Below are positions 1 to 13,191 of a stretch of DNA of 64,000 bases, in pieces. Under the pieces are notes generated by a model. It saw nothing but the letters and a program-made list of their open reading frames with translations, did no database searches and was not told where the DNA came from. This DNA comes from Neoarius graeffei (taxonomy: Eukaryota; Chordata; Actinopteri; Siluriformes; Ariidae). The stretch's first letter is position 1. Every line of letters starts with the position of its first letter. Both the position numbers and the translations under genes were made by a program. The DNA is taken from positions 48,161,521-48,225,520 of the forward strand of contig NC_083587.1 in NCBI RefSeq assembly GCF_027579695.1. Direction: 5' to 3'.

Positions 1-604
1 TCAACATTTATCTCTTCGTTACTCAATTTACATTTCCTCTTCTGCTTTCTAATGGCTCTATGGTTGGCCATTTCTATCACTTCACACTTCACTTCTCACT
101 ATGTGGTCCCAGGTGCAGTTTGATTGATGAGCTTCATGATTAGTAAACTGAACACTAATTTCAGACCCTGAACAGATTTTGCACTGCACCTTCTCTCATA
201 CATACAGTAAATGTGCCTCTTAGTGTTGTGTATTTCTTCAGCAATGTAATAGATTTTCATTTGCTAAAATATGTGACTATTATTTAGATTATAGATTTGC
301 TAAGAAGTATTGTCAAAAAGCTCTAAAGCATAGCAATCTGAGTGTCTGCTCTAAGGATACCAAGAGCTGTGTGAGTCTTATTTAGATTTGTGGGGAAACA
401 ATGCTGACAAAAAAAAAAAAAAGCAGGTGCCTGAGGGAAATTGCTGTCCCAGTAACTGTTCCAAAGAGCTGGAGTTCTGTGTGAGTAGATTATGGATTTA
501 CTAAAAGAGTGCTGACAATTCTTTAAAGCAGTGCCACCTGGTGACATCTACAAAGGGCTGAGTGAGGGGAAAAAATGGTTAGTGTTGATGCTTCACTGGT
601 CTCT

Positions 605-840
605 GGTTATGTCCTAAGCCTGCCTTTCTGTCTGTGTGGAGTTTCAGATGTTCTCTCCATGTCTGTACGGGTTTCCTCTCACCTTCCAAAAATATGCCAG
701 TAGGTCAAATGGCTCCTTTAAGACTACTATAATGCCCCAATGTGTGAATCAGGATACATAGTGCTCTGCAATGGACTGGTGTGTTTCCAGATTCATCACA
801 ACCCTGACCAAGATGAAGTGCTTACTGGAGATGGATGGAT
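605..840 (+). repeat. Diverged SINE remnant (V-SINE/Mermaid-like)
   Basis: The order of short matches (tctgtgtggagttt, gggtttcctc, ggatggatg) follows the better preserved SINE copies elsewhere in this window, but the tRNA-like head is missing and divergence is high. It lies downstream of the znf804-type gene on the gene's own strand. Confidence 0.5.
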
Positions 841-1183
841 GCATTCACTCACTGACTCTGGAGGAGGACACCTTATCATCTCAGTTTGTTGTAATTTCAG
901 AAACTAAACTTGAAAGCCCCTTGACTGCTGATATCTAATTAATATGATATGTTTGTATATAAATTGCCCATGGCTATACTCAACCAGTAAACAAATTTAT
1001 TTCATGCCTTTGGCATTTGGCCAAATGACATGTTGGACCATCATAACAAGCACTTGATTAAACTATTTATTTATTCAAGTTTACACTGGAAATCATATAA
1101 TACAGTAATTTATTTATTTTTCTTATTTTTTGATCAAACAATAGCAATGACAAGATACAGGGTTTTCTTTAAATTACATTAAA

Positions 1184-2068
1184 TTTATTATGGTCTTATC
1201 TTACAGGTCACAAAATGTTTGGCTCTAACAAAATAAGAGTAAATACAAAGTCTCTGGAACATACATAATTCAGACAAGTGCAAGTTGTACACACCTTATG
1301 TTGTTAAAATGTATTTTTAAATGTATTTTCCATTAGAAATTACAGTACATAAATACTACTGAAGGCTTTAGACATCTGAATAGATTGAAAACTGTATTAT
1401 TGCATTATTACAACACTGTTTTATAGTCTATTAATTCAGTCTTTCACCTTACTTAACTGTACTGAAAGATAGATTGGAATATGCTTCAGTTTTCGGACAC
1501 AACAAATCACTTTCAGCTTACACTTCAATACAGTGTAAATCCATCATTTTCATTCTCATACATACCCAAATATATATTTGTTTTGGCATTTTGACGTCTC
1601 CTCTGGTGCTCAGATGTAGATGAAAATAACCCCTTAATTCTGCTTTATGTAAATAATGTTTGCAGTGCACTAGTCGAAAGGAACTTTTTTTTCCCAAATT
1701 GTTATTTACCCAAAAGTTACATCTCAGATTAAGTCAGGTAAAAACATTTTCCCTATCAGTTGAACTGAAGGAAGTTACAGTTAGGGAGGGTAAGCTTTTC
1801 GAGGGAGGCCAGTGCTTAACTGCACTTCCATTAACATACAGTACTGTAAATCACAGACAGACAGTCAAACAATTAGATTACAAAATAAATGAGAAGGCAA
1901 GCAAGACATTGAAACCCTTGTCCAAGTCAAAAAACAAACATCAAAAAGTGCTAGATCATTGTCCAATAGCACTTACGAGTACCAAGGATAGGCCCCCTTA
2001 CTTCCTCTATTTTGTCACATTTTAACTTTTTTCTTTCCCTTTCAGATTTGTTGATTTCTTCACCAAAC
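1184..2068 (-). other. Candidate 3' untranslated region of the znf804-type gene
   Basis: This stretch follows the stop codon on the minus strand. The complement contains AATAAA at 1184-1189, with further copies at 1113-1118 and 1109-1114, so transcription could end near 1100-1180. The extent is inferred only from these hexamers. No other coding signal is convincing in 1-2068. Confidence 0.35.
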
Positions 2069-5000
2069 CTAGTGAGGCATACCAGGGTGGTGTTGAAGAT
2101 CCTGATGAGGGAACAGAGGCTGTGGTGTAGGGTGGATTTGCAGACTCTGGCCAGCTACCATGGCTGCTGGGGTAAGCATAGAGGGGAGCAATGAGGTCGG
2201 TGGTGGAGGGTGAAGTGTTAGGCTAGCAATATGAGAGTGAGGATGTGCATGGTGGAGGGGTGCTGCTGAAATAAGATGGAGAGGGTGTGTTGCCAGCATT
2301 ACTGGGGAAGCTTGATAGAACACAGCAGGAAATGGAAGAGGGGTGAAGTGGGGCTGTGGGAGAGTGGAATGGAGAGAAGGGTGGGCAGATGGGGGACTGC
2401 GGGATGCCAAGCAGGCTGAAGGACAGGATATGAAGGAAGAGAAAGCTGAAAGTGCCCCATGCTGATGTATGGTGTATGAAAGGCAGGGAGCTGAGACAGT
2501 CTGATTTGAAAGCTCAGGACCAGGAATAGGCAATTGGTTCATTTGAGTAACAAATGAACTTCTTGGCATGTCCTGTTGCTCTTGGAGATTTTTCTGCTGC
2601 ATATGCTGCTGAGCCTGAAGTTGAAGAAGTCTGTACTTGTCCATCTCTTCTTCAGTGAATGTTATAGGTTTCTCTGTTAAGGAAGGGATTGAGCAACTCT
2701 TCGGCGGATTATTTGGGGTTTTGTCTGATGTCTTCCCCAGAACTCTGATTAAGTTTTCATGAGACATGGACCTATCTTTCTGTGTTTCTGAGCTTACACA
2801 AGGTTCTGCAGTTCTCTGATCAGTTAAAGCTGAACAAGCTTGTGATGAGTTTGAATTTTGTGTGGCTATATGTGCAGTTTCAAATACTGCTTGGCATTCA
2901 GGTTTTGATTTATCATTTAGAAATGTTTTTAGTTCGCTACCACAACTGTTACTGTTACCTTTGTCTTTGTGCATTCCTGCCTGTCTCATTCCTTTCTTTA
3001 TTGAGGGAAGTTTGCCAATCAAGGGGAGTGAAAGAGTACACATTCTGCTATTTGCCACTTTTTTATCAGTTGATGTGCTCTGCTTTGTCAAATCACTGGA
3101 TTTGGATTTTTGTGCATCAGGTTCCAGCTTTCCTCTGAAATCAGAAATAACAGGTTGGGTGTCTGATTGCACTGCCTCTGATCTATCAATAGATGTTGAT
3201 GTTGGTGATGGACTCTTTTCTCTTGGGGTGTGTTCTCTTGAATGAGAATTCTTAGTTCTGGCAGATCTCTCTGCTTGCCATTTTAAATCAGTCTGCCCAG
3301 AATAGGATTGCTTAATATATGAACTGCAATCTCCACCAATATCTGAAACGGTAGTGGTATTCGAGGAAGCAGAGCTATGCCTGAACATAGGGCTGGACTG
3401 CCTATTCCCCCTCTCATGACTCACCACTGATCTTAACCAGAACCTGTTTCTTCGTTTATGCCTCCTAGGACCAGGGCTTGATCTCTCACACCACCAATCT
3501 CGTTCTGTGTCTTGCGGATCATCACCATCCTCATAAACTCTATAAAAACAAATTCTTTTTGTGGCAGGCTTACGGAAATCTCTATATCTGTTCTCCCTGA
3601 GGTGTTTTTTATGCTTTCTTATGCCATATCTCTGCTTTATAATACAGCGTTTGTCACAAACCCCATAGTAATTCCTATCCTTGTAGAGTTCTGAGTCTCT
3701 GTAATCCCAGTATTCCTCTTGGGGTTCAGCATCTTTGTCTGGGCTGTCTGGCATGTGTCTGTAACCATAGCATGGGAAGCTGTAACTTGATTTTCTGATG
3801 TAAGAGCAAGGCTGGCTATATCCTCTCCTCTGAGGATAAGAATTTGATGCAGAAGAATTACAGTGTCTTTCCCATTGGCAAGCAGGCCATTCCCCATCAG
3901 GTCTCAATTCTGATAAGACACCCCATGAGCTGGACTTGAGTGGGGTCATATTAGCATCCACATTAGCATTAGAGTGGCAGAAGTTGCCACAGCACTGGTA
4001 ATTATCTCCACTCCCAACTTGTGACTGTATGGAAGCATGCAAAAAAGCCTTGCGCTTTGCCAGCCGAAGAGCAGAAGGCAACCTTTGACGCTTCCTTCTT
4101 CGGCGTTGTGGGGCAGAAAAAGCATTTACAATGATACTTTTCAGGTTTAGTTGTGGTGTTTTATTCTGTGATTTCTTTCTATTATGGAGTTTGTGCCTCT
4201 TCTCAGTGCAATTCTCTTCGATGTGCAGTTTGCTGCCTGGCGTGCTGTTGAATTCAAATTGTCCTTCATCATGTGACTGGGAGAAGGCATTGAGTGCACA
4301 GGCCATGTGGTTTTTCCTAACAGCATTTATTTTACATATACGAATTCTTCCTTTCCGTCGATGTTTGTGTTTCTTTGGTTTTAAAATGCCTAAGTTAACT
4401 TTTGTAATATTTGAGGTCTTCTCCTCAACTCCGTTGGGTTGATCTGAGATGGTGCACACATCTGTCTTCTCTGCCTCTGTGCTTTTCTCTTTTCCTTCTG
4501 TGCATTTGAAATTCAAGGAGAGTGGATTGCAGCTGTAGGACACACGGGGTTCATCTGAGGTGTACTGCACAAGCTCACATGGCCATTTTAGCTTAGTCCC
4601 ATCTTTTCCAAGCACATTTAAGAAAGTTTTGCTGCTTAGATCACCATCAGCTAAACAGTTTTCAGTCATTAAATCATCCTGTTTGCCACTTCTTTGTAAG
4701 TCTTGTTTTGAGTCCTGATGTGCACTGAGTTGGCCAGGACCCATATTGTTATGTTCGTCTATGTGAGCAGGAGGGCCTGGGTTCTTCAGGCTGCTTTTTT
4801 CCATCAGTCCCTCATAGGCCCTTTCTTGTCTGAATTTTTGACCATTATTTGCTGCCCTATCTTTTGAACTGTCTGGTTGTCTCCCAATGTCTGGACCATG
4901 TATATCAGGACAACTTTGCCTCTGTGGCTCTATGGTGCAGTACAACACCTGCATCTCCAGACTACCTTCCTGATCTGTTTGTAGGTCCCTCTGTGGGGAA

Positions 5001-5462
5001 GTGTCCAGTGGCACTGTATCCAGAGGGACATGGTGGTTATCTCGTGTGGGTGAAGGAGATTGGGACAAGAAGCCCTGCAAAGCCAGCTTCTGCTGCTGTC
5101 TCTGGACTTCCTGCTGGTCACTAGTTTCATCCATGCCATCAGTGAACACTGATGCACAGGAGTCCAGCTTCAGGTGAGCCCGTTTGGAAAAACAGAATGA
5201 GATCCCTGTCTTAGCATGCCCATGACCTTTTGGGGTCTGAGATAGCAGTGAGGAACACTTAACCCGAAGAGAACACTGATTTGTAAGCACTGGCACAGAT
5301 GGAGGGATTTTGGTTGTTAAGTCTGGGGAGGGAGAGCTGTGTTTCTGATCTTGCCATAGGATGTTCCTGGATCCTGATTTGTCTCTGCCATTGAGTCTTA
5401 TTTTTTTCTCTTGCTGCTGGTCTTGGGCTGCAACTGTTAACTTTGTCTTCTTTTCCTTGTCA
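2069..5462 (-). CDS. znf804a: znf804-type zinc finger protein, last coding exon (exon 4)
   Basis: This is the large terminal exon of a ZNF804-family nuclear protein, encoding about 1130 residues. A minus-strand acceptor (tttgacag) lies just before 5462. The first base completes a GG|T glycine codon begun in exon 3, so the phases agree, and the open frame that continues to 5491 is intron read-through. Near the N-terminus is a family-like block (GHAKTGISFCFSKRAHLKLD). Basic nuclear-localisation-like clusters follow (KPKKHKHRRKGR, PQRRRRKRQR). Near the C-terminus is the conserved segment PITFTEEEMDKYRLLQLQAQ, then a Pro/His-rich tail ending LQHHPGMPH. Total predicted protein with exons 1-3 is about 1260 residues, close to human ZNF804A (about 1.2 kb of codons). 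Human ZNF804A is implicated in neuronal gene regulation and RNA processing. Paralogue ZNF804B is the main alternative; family membership is much surer than the A/B choice. Confidence 0.9.
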
Positions 5463-6048
<586 letters not shown>

Positions 6049-6050
6049 CT

Positions 6051-7013
6051 ACCAAGACAGACACAAAATGGACAAATTACATATAGAAACAGTCAGCAAT
6101 ATCAGGAAAAAAGTAATTCCCAAAATACCAAAAAGAATATACTGTTTACAATTTCCTAACGAAATATATGGATGGACATTTGGTTTTTAATTTTTTTCCT
6201 CTGGGAAGAAAGGGGAAAATTAATCAAAACAAAATCAGCAAGATATCAACAAAGCTAACACCGAATCAGAAAACAATAAAAACATCAGAAGTATCTGGCA
6301 GACATGAAGTCAGCAGTGGGGAAATGTCAGATGTAGTGACTTTATACAGCAGGGAAATAAACAAATTTGACTATTTGATTAGACTTGGGAAATGCAACAA
6401 AAGAACAGCTAGCGCTCCAGCACTCCTTTCTTTATTGGGATACTCACTCACTTTTTTTCTTCTCAAGCCACATCTCTTTTATTCTTTCTTGCAATACATT
6501 GCACTTCACACCAATGGTCTCAATTGTCATTTTTCAGTAATGACACATTCAGACTCGCTTTTGATGCATACTCACAATCAGGGTACAATACATAAAAAAG
6601 GTACTTATTCAGAACATTGTATATTTAGAAAACATCCTGAAGAGACACATACAAACTTTACTATATTGTTATCCCTTTCTCCCCTGTTTTAGTTGCTTGC
6701 TGATTCTCAGCTACTAGCCAGCTCTCTCCTATCACACAACAGGAGATGGTGATGGGTAACATGCTTCCTCTGAGACACGTGAAGCCAGCCATTGCATCTT
6801 TTTGGACTGCTGCTCATGCTATATCACAAGGCAGCTGAACACACATGGAGGAAAGCACTGACTGCCTTCTTCCACATACATGAGCAAACAGACATCCATG
6901 ATTGGCTAGTGTTGCTGTGACTGACAGAGGCAGAGAGAGTATGCCATCCCTCTCGCCCAGTGAGAACGATTTGTTCTCTTGGAGAGGCTGTGACATCATA
7001 AATTAAAAGTAAA
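6051..7013. other. Intronic stretch without recognised features
   Basis: The sequence is AT-rich and unique-looking. The open frame at 6168-6692 is low-complexity and resembles no protein family I know. Confidence 0.5.
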
Positions 7014-7025
7014 AAGACTAAACAC

Positions 7026-7397
7026 GGGCGGCACAGTGGTGTAGTGGTTAGCGCTGTCGCCTCACAGCAAGAAGGTCCTGGGTTCGAGCCCCGGGGCCGG
7101 CGAGGGCCTTTCTGTGTGGAGTTTGCATGTTGTCCGCGTGGGTTTCCTCCGGGTGCTCCGGTTTCCCCCACAGTCCAAAGACATGCAGGTTAGGTTAACT
7201 GGTGACTCTAAATTGAGCGTAGGTGTGAATGCGAGTGTGAATGGTTGTCTGTGTCTATGTGTCAGCCCTGTGATGACCTGGCGACTTGTCCAGGGTGTAC
7301 CCCGCCTTTCACCCGTAGTCAGCTGGGATAGGCTCCAGCTTGCCTGCGACCCTGTAGAAGGATAAAGCGGCTAGAGATAATGAGATGAGATGAGATG
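7026..7397 (+). mobile_element. SINE copy 1 (tRNA-derived, GATGA-tailed family)
   Basis: This is a full-length member of the window's dominant SINE. It has a tRNA-like head with pol III A-box-like (tggtgtagtgg) and B-box-like (ggttcgagcc) motifs, a long conserved body (cacagtccaaagacatgcag, gggataggctccagc) and a GATGA-repeat tail. The 12-bp target-site duplication aagactaaacac lies at 7014-7025 and 7398-7409. The body resembles the V-SINE/Mermaid group. Apparent open frames through it have no coding meaning. Confidence 0.93.
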
Positions 7398-7617
7398 AAG
7401 ACTAAACACACATTGTCCAATCGAAGTGCACTGAATGAAATGGAATATAAAAGTATTATATATGATTTGCATAAAATCTTAATAAAAAGTTTCTCTTCAA
7501 ACATGATTTCATTGCTTGAGTAAATGTAAACATGTTTCTAAATACTAGGGTGAAATATGTATCGTATTCTCAATTCTCATCTGCTCAAGCCTAACAGTTT
7601 CATTGTTAAGTTCTTAA

Positions 7618-7844
7618 ACCCTTTGGTGACTGACCCCTTGAAAATGGTTCCTCCAGGAACCATGACGTTTCAGTTGTCAAGACAACGGAAAAACTAAAAT
7701 ACAAATACAAGAGCATTTTGTTTTGTGCACAAGAGCATTGTGACGTATCTTTCTGTTTTTGTATTTTAGTTTTTCCGTTGTCTTGACAACTGAAACGTCA
7801 TCGTTCCTGGAGGAACCATTTTCAAGGGGTCAGTCACCAAAGGG
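7618..7844. mobile_element. Near-perfect palindromic MITE with TTAA flanks (piggyBac-like)
   Basis: Two arms of about 95-100 bp are almost exact reverse complements, beginning ccctttggtgactgacccct on each side. The central spacer is about 40 bp. TTAA flanks both ends (7614-7617 and 7845-7848), and the ends start with CCC, as expected for piggyBac-superfamily insertions. Transcribed, it would form a long hairpin. Confidence 0.75.
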
Positions 7845-8070
7845 TTAATAGATATTAGATAGGGGAGAGCAGGGAGACTTAGGATAAGTTTTCAGCTTTT
7901 GTACCGTAGATTGTGTGAAATTCTTTGCAGGTAGAGTCACATTCATATTGCATTGGAGAGTATTTACTATATATTTACTATGAGTATTACTATGATTATT
8001 TCTTAGTATTTACGATACTTTCTCAGCTTGTCACATATACTGGCCTTCAGACTTCACTTTTTCTGTCATT

Positions 8071-9087
8071 CACTACGTTTACATGCACATAGAGAGAATC
8101 GAGTTTCTGCCGTTGCTCGACTGAAATCGAAGTTCAAAATGCCATGTATACACCTTAATTCGGCTGAAATTGAACCGAACTTGATTTCTCGGAATCGAGC
8201 TACACGACCTAGTTTATGTGATTTCTGCCGAGCTACTTTGTGCATGTATACCCTATCGAGCTAGTTGTCGAGCTACTTCCGGAAGTGACGAGTGACGAGA
8301 CCACAAGCGGGAAACACAACAGCTTCGGTCGGCATGACAACAGTAGTAGCGAGCAGCAGAAGAGGTCAGGAGGAACAAACGAAGAAGAGAAAATGGCGAT
8401 GTAGAGCTCTCTGAAGTGTGGGTGGAGCACAGAGGACGGCAGGACAAAGCTTCTGGTACTAATAGGCTTTTTATTGTCAGACTTTTCAGTTTAACAGCCT
8501 ACTTTTATTCTTGAGAGAAACACACACACACACATGCGCGCGCGCTGTGTTCTGGTCCCGGGATGAGCTTTCCCCTCTGCTCTCCCTCTGCCTCCTTAAA
8601 TAGGGTGCGGTTACTGGGAAGACACACAAACACAGGTTAATTACCGTCAGGTGAAGTGATTCTGCCACTCATCTTCCCTGGCTCCGCCCTCCTGTCACAG
8701 ACCGGCGCTTGACCACGCCCCCACTGCCACAGGCAAGCAGAAACGTGCACTTCTGGAGCAATGAGGAGACAGAGTTCATGCTCATTCAGCTTAAGGAGTT
8801 GAATATATTAAAATTCATGGACGGGAGAAAAACGCGCAATGGAGAACACAGAACTGATAACTTTGTTTACACTCTTGAATAGCTCTTCTTCATGACGACA
8901 ACCGGAAGTGTACCAACACGATGGGGCGTGTTGCGCCACCTGTGGCTCGGGTGCACAATGCACCTCACACAATAGCCCGATTTCATTGTGTGCATGTAGG
9001 ATTGGATTTCTCTGGCACCCTGCTGGGACCTTCAGCTCGATTACCGACAGCAGCTCGATTTGGATGTGCATGTAAATGTAGTCAGTG
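8071..9087. mobile_element. Harbinger-like DNA element, copy 1, with MYB/SANT-like remnant
   Basis: The inverted ends share ACTACRTTTACATGCAC. A closely similar copy is at 52473-53433; the left 265 bp differ at about four sites. After the solo LTR that splits it, the plus strand reads FWSNEETEFMLIQLKELNIL (around 8752-8815), a MYB/SANT-like pattern typical of the second gene of Harbinger-type elements. The target duplication is unclear, so the superfamily is inferred. Confidence 0.6.
8454..8749. mobile_element. Solo LTR, 296 bp
   Basis: The sequence starts TGGTACT and ends GTGCA, and is flanked by the 4-bp direct repeat CTTC (8450-8453 and 8750-8753). Removing it restores a continuous MYB-like reading frame in the host element, which supports the boundaries. 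It contains a TTAAATAG-like TATA region and a (CA)n run. The orientation is uncertain. Confidence 0.7.
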
Positions 9088-9557
9088 TTTTTTTGCAGGG
9101 AGGCAAAAGACATTGAGGGAGACATGGGACATTGTGTTGGGAGACATGGAACAAAAATAAAATACCTAGGCCTACATGTTTAGTTTTTATTCATTATCAA
9201 AACTTATAACATATGAACTCTGTGAATATACAATGCTGGTACAGTGATAGAAAAATATCAGTTTACCCAAAACCTGACTCAACAACTCAGTTCCATTCTC
9301 AAGAAGGAACAAAATGAGCTTAATCCTCATGCAGGGATACTCCCACATTTTTAACAAGCAAACAAACAAACAAACAAATAAATAAAATGTATATACAGTA
9401 TATTTGTAAACTACAAGAAAAAAAACTGTAACATGAACTGTCCCAACTCTCCCCACCCTTTTTCCTAACATTACACCATAGAATGGAGCTGGACTGCGAA
9501 GTAGAAAATACAAGTTTTGGTTGACAGAAATATTGAACTGCACAGACCTTACTGCAG

Positions 9558-9910
9558 GCAGGCACGGTGGTGTAGTGGTTAGCGCTGTCGCCTCACAGCA
9601 AGAAGGTCCAGGTTCGAGCCCCGTGGCCGGCGAGGGCCTTTCTGTGCGGAGTTTGCATGTTGTCCGCGTGGGTTTCCTCCGGGTGCTCCGGTTTCCCCCA
9701 CAGTCCAAAGACATGCAGGTTAGGTTAACTGGTGACTCTAAATTGACCGTAGGTGTGAATGTGAATGGTTGTCTGTGTCTATGTGTCAGCCCTGTGATGA
9801 CCTGGCGACTTGTCCAGGGTGTACCCCGCCTTTCACCCGTAGTCAGCTGGGATAGGCTCCAGCTTGCCTGCGACCCTGTAGAACAGGATAAAGCGGCTAG
9901 AGAGATAATG
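9558..9910 (+). mobile_element. SINE copy 2
   Basis: It has the same family structure as the copy at 7026. The 14-bp target duplication agaccttactgcag is at 9544-9557 and 9911-9924. It is inserted in the DNA element 7860-10070. Confidence 0.93.
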
Positions 9911-10070
9911 AGACCTTACTGCAGTGTCCAGGTTCATGACTCCAAAGGAAGTCGGTTATTCTAAGGGGCAACATCCAACTTCTGATGTAAACCTGATTGG
10001 TTGAAATTAATTTATGGGAATACAAACTGTCCCAAGTCTCCCCCATCCCAAGTCTTCCTGCTCTCCCCTA

Positions 10071-11143
10071 TGAGCGCTTCCATATAATATCACAACCAGT
10101 GAGCACGGTTCTGTTTTGTATTCTGAATATGTAACACTGTTATTTGATTACAGCCTATTCCTTTTTACTATGGGGGGAAAAAAACAGCAGCAAAGAATTC
10201 CCTGAAGCATTTATACTCATTGATTTTATATTAAGAGAGGTCATAAATGTGAACAGTGTGTTTTGTAACAACTGTTGTCATTAAAATTTCACTATTAAGA
10301 AAAAACTGTTTTAAATGATGTGAATGATAGTTGTGCCATTTCCTCTTTTTCCCAGTTGTGCCACTTTTTTTTCCTGCTTCTCTTTTTCACAGTTTTGATC
10401 TCAAGTCAAATTAGCTCTACTTTTCTCTCACTGATGCTTGACAAAACTTTTGTCCTCCCATTTCTGATTCTGATGAGCAAACATAAAAGCAATATGTGTA
10501 ATTATCTCAGAACATTGTCATATTCATGATTTTGGATTTTGCCCTTGAAACGCAATTTTAAATGTCATTGAAACAGCTGCCTCATGAATAATTGACAGAT
10601 TTACAGAACGGTTTGAACTGTTCAGCAGAAAATGTGATGTCTTGAAAATTCAAAGGCACAGATTTACCACATCCTTTTTGCTCTTTTTTCCCTCCCGACA
10701 AAACAGAAGATACTGATAATGGGAACAGGAAACCAGGAAGCCTTTGTTTAAAAAGAAGAAGAAGAAGAAGAAACCAAGCGCCACTTATTCTGTGACACTG
10801 AATCTGAATAAGATATAAAATTATGTTTATGATCTCAGGAATGGCATGCAATAATCTTAACTGTACTTTATTTAAAATTGTAGAGAATATCTGTCTATTT
10901 TATACTCAACATGACTGATAATTGCTTTTACACCAGAGATCCTGCTTTAATAAGCTCTAATATACGGTAAGTACCTAAAACACTACTGTGCAAGGTTAAA
11001 GAGCAAACTTACTGTTGCTTCACTCTTCAACTTTGGCATGTTTGTCTTCATAATAAATCTAATTATAAATACATTTTGTGCTAAATAACATGTCTAGGAT
11101 GAAGGTTTACTTAAATGTGAGATGCATTTGTTAGAAAGACCTA
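10071..11143. other. Intronic stretch without recognised features
   Basis: The only pattern seen is a short (GAA)n run near 10756. Otherwise it is AT-rich and unique-looking. Confidence 0.5.
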
Positions 11144-11675
11144 CACTCACTGGTCACTTTATCAGGTACACCCATACACCTGCTATTTTATGCAGTTATC
11201 TAATCAGTCAATCCAATGACAGCAGCACAATGCATAAAGTCATGCAGATACAAATCAAGAGTTTCAGTTAATGTTCACTTCAAACATCAGAATGGGAAAA
11301 AGTGTGACTTTCACTGTGGCATGGGTGTTGGTGCTAAATGGACTGGTTTGAGTATTTCAGAAACTGCTGATCTCCTGGGGTTTTCACACACAACAGTCTC
11401 TAGAGTTTACATAGAATGGTGCAAAAAAACAAAAAACAGTGAATGAGCAACAATTCTCTGGGTGGAAACGCTTTGTTGATAAGAGAGGTCAGGGGAAAAT
11501 GGCCAGATTGGTTCGAGTTGCCAGGAAGGAGATAGTAACTCATAGCAACTCTTTACAACCGTGTTGAGCAGAAAAGCATCTCAGCATGCAAAAGCAGAAG
11601 ACCACATTGGGTTCCACTCCTGTCAGCCAAGAAAAGGAATCTGAGAATCAAGAACAAGTTCCTATTAAAGTGTCC
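11144..11675 (+). pseudogene. Truncated Tc1-like element, N-terminal transposase remnant
   Basis: It begins after TA with the terminal sequence cactcactggtcacttta. The plus strand then encodes a Tc1 helix-turn-helix segment, TGLSISETADLLGFSHTTVS, followed by traces such as MARLVR and VPLLSAK, with stops and frameshifts between them. The catalytic half is absent. Related fragments occur at 19430, 23150 and 46936-48307. Confidence 0.8.
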
Positions 11676-13191
11676 AGTGAGGGTATATGATGTTTCTATG
11701 GAGGTTTTGATATGGCAGCCCAGAGATAATTTCTTAGCTAGTTTATGAGTAATTAAAGACAATTTTTTTTTCTTTAGTTTAAGCAAAAACTTTCAGGTCA
11801 TCACTCATGATTTTTTTTTGTGCAGTTACATGCTGATAAATAACAGCAAAATACACATCAAACTGCACTTTAATAACCAACTTTTTTAATTACAGTAACA
11901 GGCTACAAATGACATTTCCAGCTTCAGTGCTTTTTTTAGGCATTGATAAAAAATAAACACATCAATGCAATAAATGTTCAAAATAATAAATATCTGTGTC
12001 ATATTACACTGTACATACCAATTCTTAAAATGCACTCATGTGGATGGCCTGGTGGCTCAGCTGAAATTATTGAATCTAGAACTAAGAATGAACAGAATAG
12101 AAGCTCATTTTCATCAACAGAGCTTCGTCACCTGTCTTACTATCCTCTACAATAGTGTCTGGGAGCAGTGTCGAGGATTATAATGACTCAAGAGTTGAAC
12201 CAACAACATCTTCAACTCCAGCCACAGAAGCACCTAAAAACAAATCTGGTTCAACTTCTGTTAGCTGCCATGTGCCACTTTAAACGAGCTGAGTAAAACT
12301 GAGTAGTTATGTGTAACGCACAGCACTGAATGCATTTTTTGTGAGGTGTGCAGTTGTAATTGGATAGTATTTGGTATTTGCTGCTGTTCATTTAATTTGG
12401 ATATTTTGTTGTTTTGTGTTCCTTTGGGTTGCCCTACGCTTAAAAAATGGATAATGAATTTAAATAGAAACCCAGTATAGAGCAGAAATGCTTTTTCATT
12501 TAGGCAATGAGTCCTCTGCATAACAAAAATACTCACAAATGAATGATGAGGAGGACAACATATAACAAATATAGATGCATTTAGATGTAGAAATTTGTGG
12601 TGTAACTGAAATTTTCTTAGATCTTGTATGCACATATAATCATGTGAAATAGGAAGGTCCAACTGAGCAGCTTTGTGTCTGGATTTGGTGATTGTTAAGT
12701 CCCTTTAGTTACTTTATTTTATAAAAGAGTTTAACGACTGTTCCATCTCTCCAGCTCACATCACAGCTGCTAGTTATTCAGGTTGGCTGAGTCACCATGA
12801 CCATGCAAAGCCTGACTGAGGCAACATTCACAATAATGCATTTTAGTTTTAAAATGCAACACTTTTGCTATGTTTATGCATCCACTCTATTCTGGAGTTT
12901 TTGAGCCCCCAAAACAGAAGTTTGGAAATGCTGTGTGACCCATTTTAGTTTGAAAACTCCGGGGTAACATTTTAGTGTAGACAGGCAAAAACAGAGACTT
13001 TGGAAAGGATGACACAGACACCCACGTTCACTTCCTGATTGGGTTTTATCAGTCACGACATATCCTTCCCTGATTTGTCATGCCCCTATCATGTGACCCT
13101 TTTACATAACAAAACAAGTGGCATCAACTGTTTGTACCGGCACACTCATGCTGAGTGTATGTGAATGGTCATGTGATATGCGTTTTAAGGC
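11676..13191. other. Intronic stretch, mostly unassigned
   Basis: No gene is supported. Around 12840-13190 the text (for example tgtagacaggcaaaaac) resembles an interspersed fish repeat, but I cannot assign a family. Confidence 0.4.

Larger units (their letters stand above)
7860..10070. mobile_element. DNA transposon of unknown family with 25-bp inverted ends
   Basis: The left end taggggagagcagggagact (7860-7884) and the complement of 10046-10070 agree at 23 of 25 positions. Related gggagacatggg/ccaagtctcccc motifs recur near both ends, as subterminal transposase sites do. I recognise no transposase. It hosts the Harbinger-like element at 8071-9087 and the SINE at 9558-9910. Confidence 0.6.

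Noticed and set aside
1660-2025. 121-residue plus-strand frame beside the gene's stop codon
   Set aside because: No recognisable domain, and it lies in the probable 3' UTR on the opposite strand.
2782-5124. Plus-strand frames opposite the large exon
   Set aside because: They overlap the minus-strand coding exon and have no family resemblance; antisense shadows.
6168-6692. 174-residue plus-strand frame as a gene
   Set aside because: Composition is AT-driven, no domain or splice context is visible, and it lies in intron 2.
7030-7100. tRNA gene call in the SINE heads
   Set aside because: A- and B-box-like motifs are present but the rest does not form a proper tRNA cloverleaf and continues into SINE body. 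They are tRNA-derived, not tRNA genes.
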